A stretch of 8,258 nt of DNA, taken from NCBI GenBank assembly GCA_025352915.1, contig JANXSA010000260.1:1-8258 (forward strand). The letters are read 5' to 3'. This document shows positions 5,489-8,258 of the stretch, piece after piece. The stretch comes from Rhodospirillales bacterium (GTDB lineage: Bacteria > Pseudomonadota > Alphaproteobacteria > Acetobacterales > Acetobacteraceae). Position numbers and translations under genes: made by a program. The first letter of the stretch is position 1. Every line of letters begins with the position of its first letter. The notes under the pieces were generated by a model. It saw only the letters and a list, made by a program, of their open reading frames with translations. It did not search any database and was not told the origin of the DNA.

Positions 5489-7123
5489 ATGACCAGGATG
5501 ACCGGTGCCGAGGCGATCGTCGCGACGTTACGGCAACATGGCGTCGATACGGTGTTCGGCCTGCCGGGGGTGCAGCTCGACAATCTGTTCGATGCGCTGC
5601 ATGGGGCGCGGCAGTCGGTGCGGACCCTGCATGCGCGGCACGAGCAGGGGGCGGCGTACATGGCGCTCGGCTATGCGCAGGCGAGCGGCAAGGTTGGGGT
5701 ATTCACCGTGGTGCCGGGGCCCGGGGTGCTGAATGCGGCGGCGGCGCTGTGCACGGCGTCGGGGTCCAATGTGCCGGTGCTGTGCCTGGCCGGGCAGATT
5801 CCGTCGCGCCAGATCGGCCTGGGCCTGGGCATTCCACATGAGATCCTCGACCAGCCGCGCGCGCTGTCCGGGGTGGTGCCGTGGGTCGGGCGGGCGGAGG
5901 CGCCGGGCGAGGTGCCGGCACGATTGGGCGAGGCTTTTGGCGCCATGCTGGCGGGGCGGCATCAGCCGGCGGTGTTCGAGATGGCGCCGGATGCGATGGG
6001 GGCGGTGGCGGAGGTGGTGTTGGCCGCGCCCGCCGAACCCGCGTTGGCGATGCCCGACGGCGACGCGATCGCGCGGGCGGCGCGGGTGCTGGCGAGTGCG
6101 CGCTGCCCGGCGATTTTCGTCGGCAGCGGGGTGTTTGGCGCCGAGGCCGAATTGCGCGCGGTGGCCGAGCGGCTGGGCGCGCCGGTGGTGATGAGCCGCA
6201 CCGGGCGCGGGGCGCTGGCGGACCGGCATCGGCTGGCGCTCGGCATGCTGGGCGGCCAGGCGATCTGGGACGAGGTGGATGTTGTGCTGGTGGTGGGCAG
6301 CCGTTTCCTGGCGCCGGCACTGTCATGGGGGCGCGGCGATGCGGTCCAGGTGGTGCGGATTGATGTCGATCCCGTACAGATCGGCAAGCCGCGCCCGGCA
6401 GGGATCGCGATCACCGGTCATGCCGGGCCGGCGCTGGCGGCATTGCTCGCCGCGTTGGGTGCCGGAGCCGCACCGGACCGGGGGCCGTGGCTGGATGCGG
6501 TGCGGGCGGGGGTGGCGGCCAGCCTGGCGGCGCTGGAGCCGCAGGCTGGTTTTGCCCGCGCGATCCGCGATGCGGTGGCCGAGGACGGCATCATCGTCAC
6601 CGACGTCACCCAGGTGGCGACGTTTCTGCAATACGGCATGCCGGTGCAGTTGCCGCGCACGTTGTTGACGCCGGGCTACCAGGGGACGCTGGGCTGGGCC
6701 TATCCGGCGGCGCTTGGGGCCAAGGTGGCGCTGCCGGCGCGCCAGGTGGTGTCGATCTCCGGCGATGGCGGGTTCATGTTCAATATCCAGGAACTCTCGA
6801 CCGCGATGGCGCACGGGATCGCTGTGGTGGCGGTGGTGTTCAGCGACGGCGCGTTCGGCAACGTCAAGCGCATCCAGCGCGACAGTTTTGGCGGGCGGCA
6901 TATCGGCGTCGAACTGCACAACCCGGACTTCGTTGCCCTGGCGCGCAGCTTCGGCATGGCCGCCGCGCGGGCTGAAACGCCGGATGAACTCGCTGCCGCC
7001 TTGCGCCGCGCCCTGGCCAGCGGCGGCCCCGCGCTGATCGAGGTCCCGGTCGGCGAGATGCCGAGCATCTGGACACTGATCCGGCGACCGCCCTCGCAGG
7101 GGCCTGCGTCTTCTGGCGGCTGA
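5489..7123 (+). CDS. Acetolactate synthase large-subunit-like thiamine-diphosphate enzyme
   Basis: The product has 544 residues. It has the three-domain plan of the family: PYR domain with VFGLPGVQLDNLFDAL and the catalytic E52 in RHEQGAAYMALGYA, a central domain with FVGSGV (210-215) and the IDVDP segment (291-295), and a PP domain with GDGGFMFNIQELSTA (425-439). Members join or decarboxylate 2-oxo acids using ThDP and Mg. In the usual NN pair after GDG the residues here are S452-D453 (FSDGAFGN), so metal binding differs slightly from the textbook motif; related acetolactate-synthase-like proteins vary here too. No small regulatory subunit (ilvN) is adjacent, so a housekeeping valine/isoleucine role is unlikely. 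The ATG has AGGGGG at 5478-5483. It is divergent from the decarboxylase-like gene and lies 10 bp before the LLM gene, so those two are probably one transcript. Substrate unknown. Confidence 0.88.
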   Translation: MTRMTGAEAIVATLRQHGVDTVFGLPGVQLDNLFDALHGARQSVRTLHARHEQGAAYMALGYAQASGKVGVFTVVPGPGVLNAAAALCTASGSNVPVLCLAGQIPSRQIGLGLGIPHEILDQPRALSGVVPWVGRAEAPGEVPARLGEAFGAMLAGRHQPAVFEMAPDAMGAVAEVVLAAPAEPALAMPDGDAIARAARVLASARCPAIFVGSGVFGAEAELRAVAERLGAPVVMSRTGRGALADRHRLALGMLGGQAIWDEVDVVLVVGSRFLAPALSWGRGDAVQVVRIDVDPVQIGKPRPAGIAITGHAGPALAALLAALGAGAAPDRGPWLDAVRAGVAASLAALEPQAGFARAIRDAVAEDGIIVTDVTQVATFLQYGMPVQLPRTLLTPGYQGTLGWAYPAALGAKVALPARQVVSISGDGGFMFNIQELSTAMAHGIAVVAVVFSDGAFGNVKRIQRDSFGGRHIGVELHNPDFVALARSFGMAAARAETPDELAAALRRALASGGPALIEVPVGEMPSIWTLIRRPPSQGPASSGG

Positions 7124-7133
7124 GGAGAACACC

Positions 7134-8078
7134 ATGCGCTACGGCTTTTACCTGCCCACCCGTGGCGCCCTGGCCACCCGGGCTGCGATCATGACCCTGG
7201 CGCGGGCGGGCGAGGCGGCGGGGTTTCACAGCGCAATGATCGCCGATCACGTGGTGTTTCCGGTGACCAGCACGTCGCGCTATCCCTACACGATCTCGGG
7301 CGAGCATCCGGGCCATGGCGATGCGCTGGAACAGCTCGCCATGCTCAGCTTCGTCGCCGGCGCCACCGAGACGCTGCGGCTGGTCACCTCGGTGCTGATC
7401 CTGCCGTACCGCAACCCGGTTGTGACCGCCAAGACGCTGGCGACGGCCGATGTTCTGTCCGGCGGACGGGTGACTGTCGGCGTCGGAGTAGGCTGGCTGG
7501 AGGAAGAGTTCGCAGCCCTGGCCGCTCCCGACTTCGCGCGCCGCGGGGCGGTGAGCGACGAGTACTTGGAGATCATGCTGAAGCTTTGGGGCGGCTCTCC
7601 GGCCGAGCACGACGGCGAGTTCTACCGCTTTGGCCCTATCCGCTGCGAACCACCGCCGCTGCAGCACCCGCATCCGCCAATCTGGGTGGGCGGGCACAGC
7701 CTGGCGGCGCTGCGCCGGACCGCGCGCTACGGCAATGGCTGGCATCCGGTGGGGGCGGTGGCAGCGGTGCCGTTGCCGGTCGAGGAGATGGTGGCAAAGC
7801 TTGCGGTGCTGAAGCGCCTGACCACCGCGGCGGGGCGCGATTTCGATGCGCTGACGATTTCCTACAAGGCGCCGCTATACGACGTGGCGATCGCCGAACC
7901 CGACGGCAAACGCCGGCCGTTTTCGGGCAGCGCCGCCGCGATCGCCGCCGACATCGCGGCGTTCGCGGCCATCGGTGTGCACGAGCTGATCTTCGACTTC
8001 CGGGGCGACACCCTGGCGGACAGCGTCGGACGGATGGAGCGCTTTGCCGGCGATGTGATGCCGCTGGCGGCAGGGTGA
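7134..8078 (+). CDS. LLM-class (luciferase-like) flavin/F420-dependent oxidoreductase
   Basis: The product has 314 residues with the single-barrel bacterial-luciferase fold. The pattern PYRNPVVTAKTLATADVLSGGR (91-112), GVGVGWLEEEFAAL (116-129), RRGAVSDEYLEIMLKLW (136-152) and PPIWVGGHS (181-189) is typical of the subfamily annotated as probable F420-dependent, Rv2161c type. Whether it uses F420 or FMN cannot be read from the sequence; in a proteobacterium FMN is quite possible. Members oxidise or reduce small organic substrates, sometimes as monooxygenases with a flavin reductase partner, which is not in the window. The ATG has GAGGAG overlapping the stop of the upstream gene (7122-7127), giving tight coupling to the acetolactate-synthase-like enzyme and suggesting a shared pathway. 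It is convergent with the RTX tail at the right edge. Confidence 0.9.
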   Translation: MRYGFYLPTRGALATRAAIMTLARAGEAAGFHSAMIADHVVFPVTSTSRYPYTISGEHPGHGDALEQLAMLSFVAGATETLRLVTSVLILPYRNPVVTAKTLATADVLSGGRVTVGVGVGWLEEEFAALAAPDFARRGAVSDEYLEIMLKLWGGSPAEHDGEFYRFGPIRCEPPPLQHPHPPIWVGGHSLAALRRTARYGNGWHPVGAVAAVPLPVEEMVAKLAVLKRLTTAAGRDFDALTISYKAPLYDVAIAEPDGKRRPFSGSAAAIAADIAAFAAIGVHELIFDFRGDTLADSVGRMERFAGDVMPLAAG

Positions 8079-8176
8079 GCGCGGGGTGGCGGAGGGAGAG
8101 GAACCGGGATCGAATAGTCTCCAGGGTTTTGCTCCCCTGAACATACCTCAGCGTCTTCCCACCCATCACCAACCCA

Positions 8177-8258
8177 TCATAGGACGAACCAGGTCGAGTC
8201 CACCGGGCCCGCTGCCTTCACGAAGATGGTCAGGTCCGCGACCTTGTCGTTATTCACG
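8177..8258 (-). CDS. C-terminal end of a second RTX / type I-secreted protein (runs off the right edge)
   Basis: The minus strand from the right edge reads 26 residues, VNNDKVADLTIFVKAAGP-VDSTWFVL, then TGA at 8179-8177. This is the shape of the very end of RTX proteins and serralysin-type C-terminal domains: a D-x-N-x-D-x-V-A-D-[FL]-x-I strand followed by a short segment ending in a small-hydrophobic 'DF[VI]L' motif, part of the uncleaved type I secretion signal. Here the end is TWFVL. Only the tail is visible, so domain content and size are unknown. The call rests on a short motif but the match in pattern and position is good. It is convergent with the LLM gene and has the same orientation as the RTX gene at the left edge. 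Confidence 0.62.
   Translation of the reverse strand, partial: VNNDKVADLTIFVKAAGPVDSTWFVL

Noticed and set aside
5703..7135. Long minus-strand frames opposite the acetolactate-synthase-like gene
   Set aside because: Arg/Pro/His-rich with no domain; shadows of the plus-strand gene at high GC.
8122..8139. CAGGG...CCCTG hairpin between the LLM gene and the right-edge RTX tail, resembling the CCAGGGTTT start of the repeat element
   Set aside because: The stem is only 5 bp with an 8-base loop and no T-tract at the right place; too weak to call a terminator or a third element copy.

Overview
The window is GC-rich with dense coding on both strands. Gene content and codon bias fit an alphaproteobacterium, most likely Acetobacteraceae/Rhodospirillales. 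That placement is inferred from protein style, the hisF-hisE-HIT arrangement and the GC-rich intergenic repeats; no rRNA or other marker is present to confirm it.

Layout. (1) Positions 1-1276, minus strand: the N-terminal 425 residues of an RTX (hemolysin-type, calcium-binding) protein that runs off the left edge, built on an exact 82-residue repeat. (2) 1277-1479: a divergent intergenic region holding a 30-bp perfect palindrome. (3) 1480-3399, plus strand: hisF, hisE and a HIT-family nucleotide hydrolase, closely spaced and probably one operon. The HisE carries a lysine-rich extension of twelve pentapeptides. (4) 3400-3562: a GC-rich, hairpin-dense element between convergent genes. (5) 3577-5259, minus strand: a thiamine-diphosphate (ThDP) enzyme of the benzoylformate decarboxylase type. 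(6) 5260-5488: a divergent promoter region containing a second copy of the hairpin element. (7) 5489-8078, plus strand: an acetolactate-synthase-like ThDP enzyme and, 10 bp downstream, a luciferase-like (LLM) flavin/F420 oxidoreductase. (8) 8177-8258, minus strand: the last 26 residues of a second RTX-type protein, running off the right edge.

How the parts fit. HisF and HisE act in histidine biosynthesis; the other his genes are absent here, and the divergent RTX gene sits where upstream his genes often lie. The two divergent ThDP enzymes and the LLM oxidoreductase look like a small 2-oxo-acid or carboligation module with unknown substrates. The RTX fragments at both ends are probably secreted by a type I system, which is not in the window. 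The main candidates for a second look are the histone H1-like tail on HisE, the palindrome upstream of hisF, the repeat elements on both sides of the decarboxylase gene, and the divergent ThDP/LLM cluster. No CRISPR array, transposase, tRNA or rRNA was seen.
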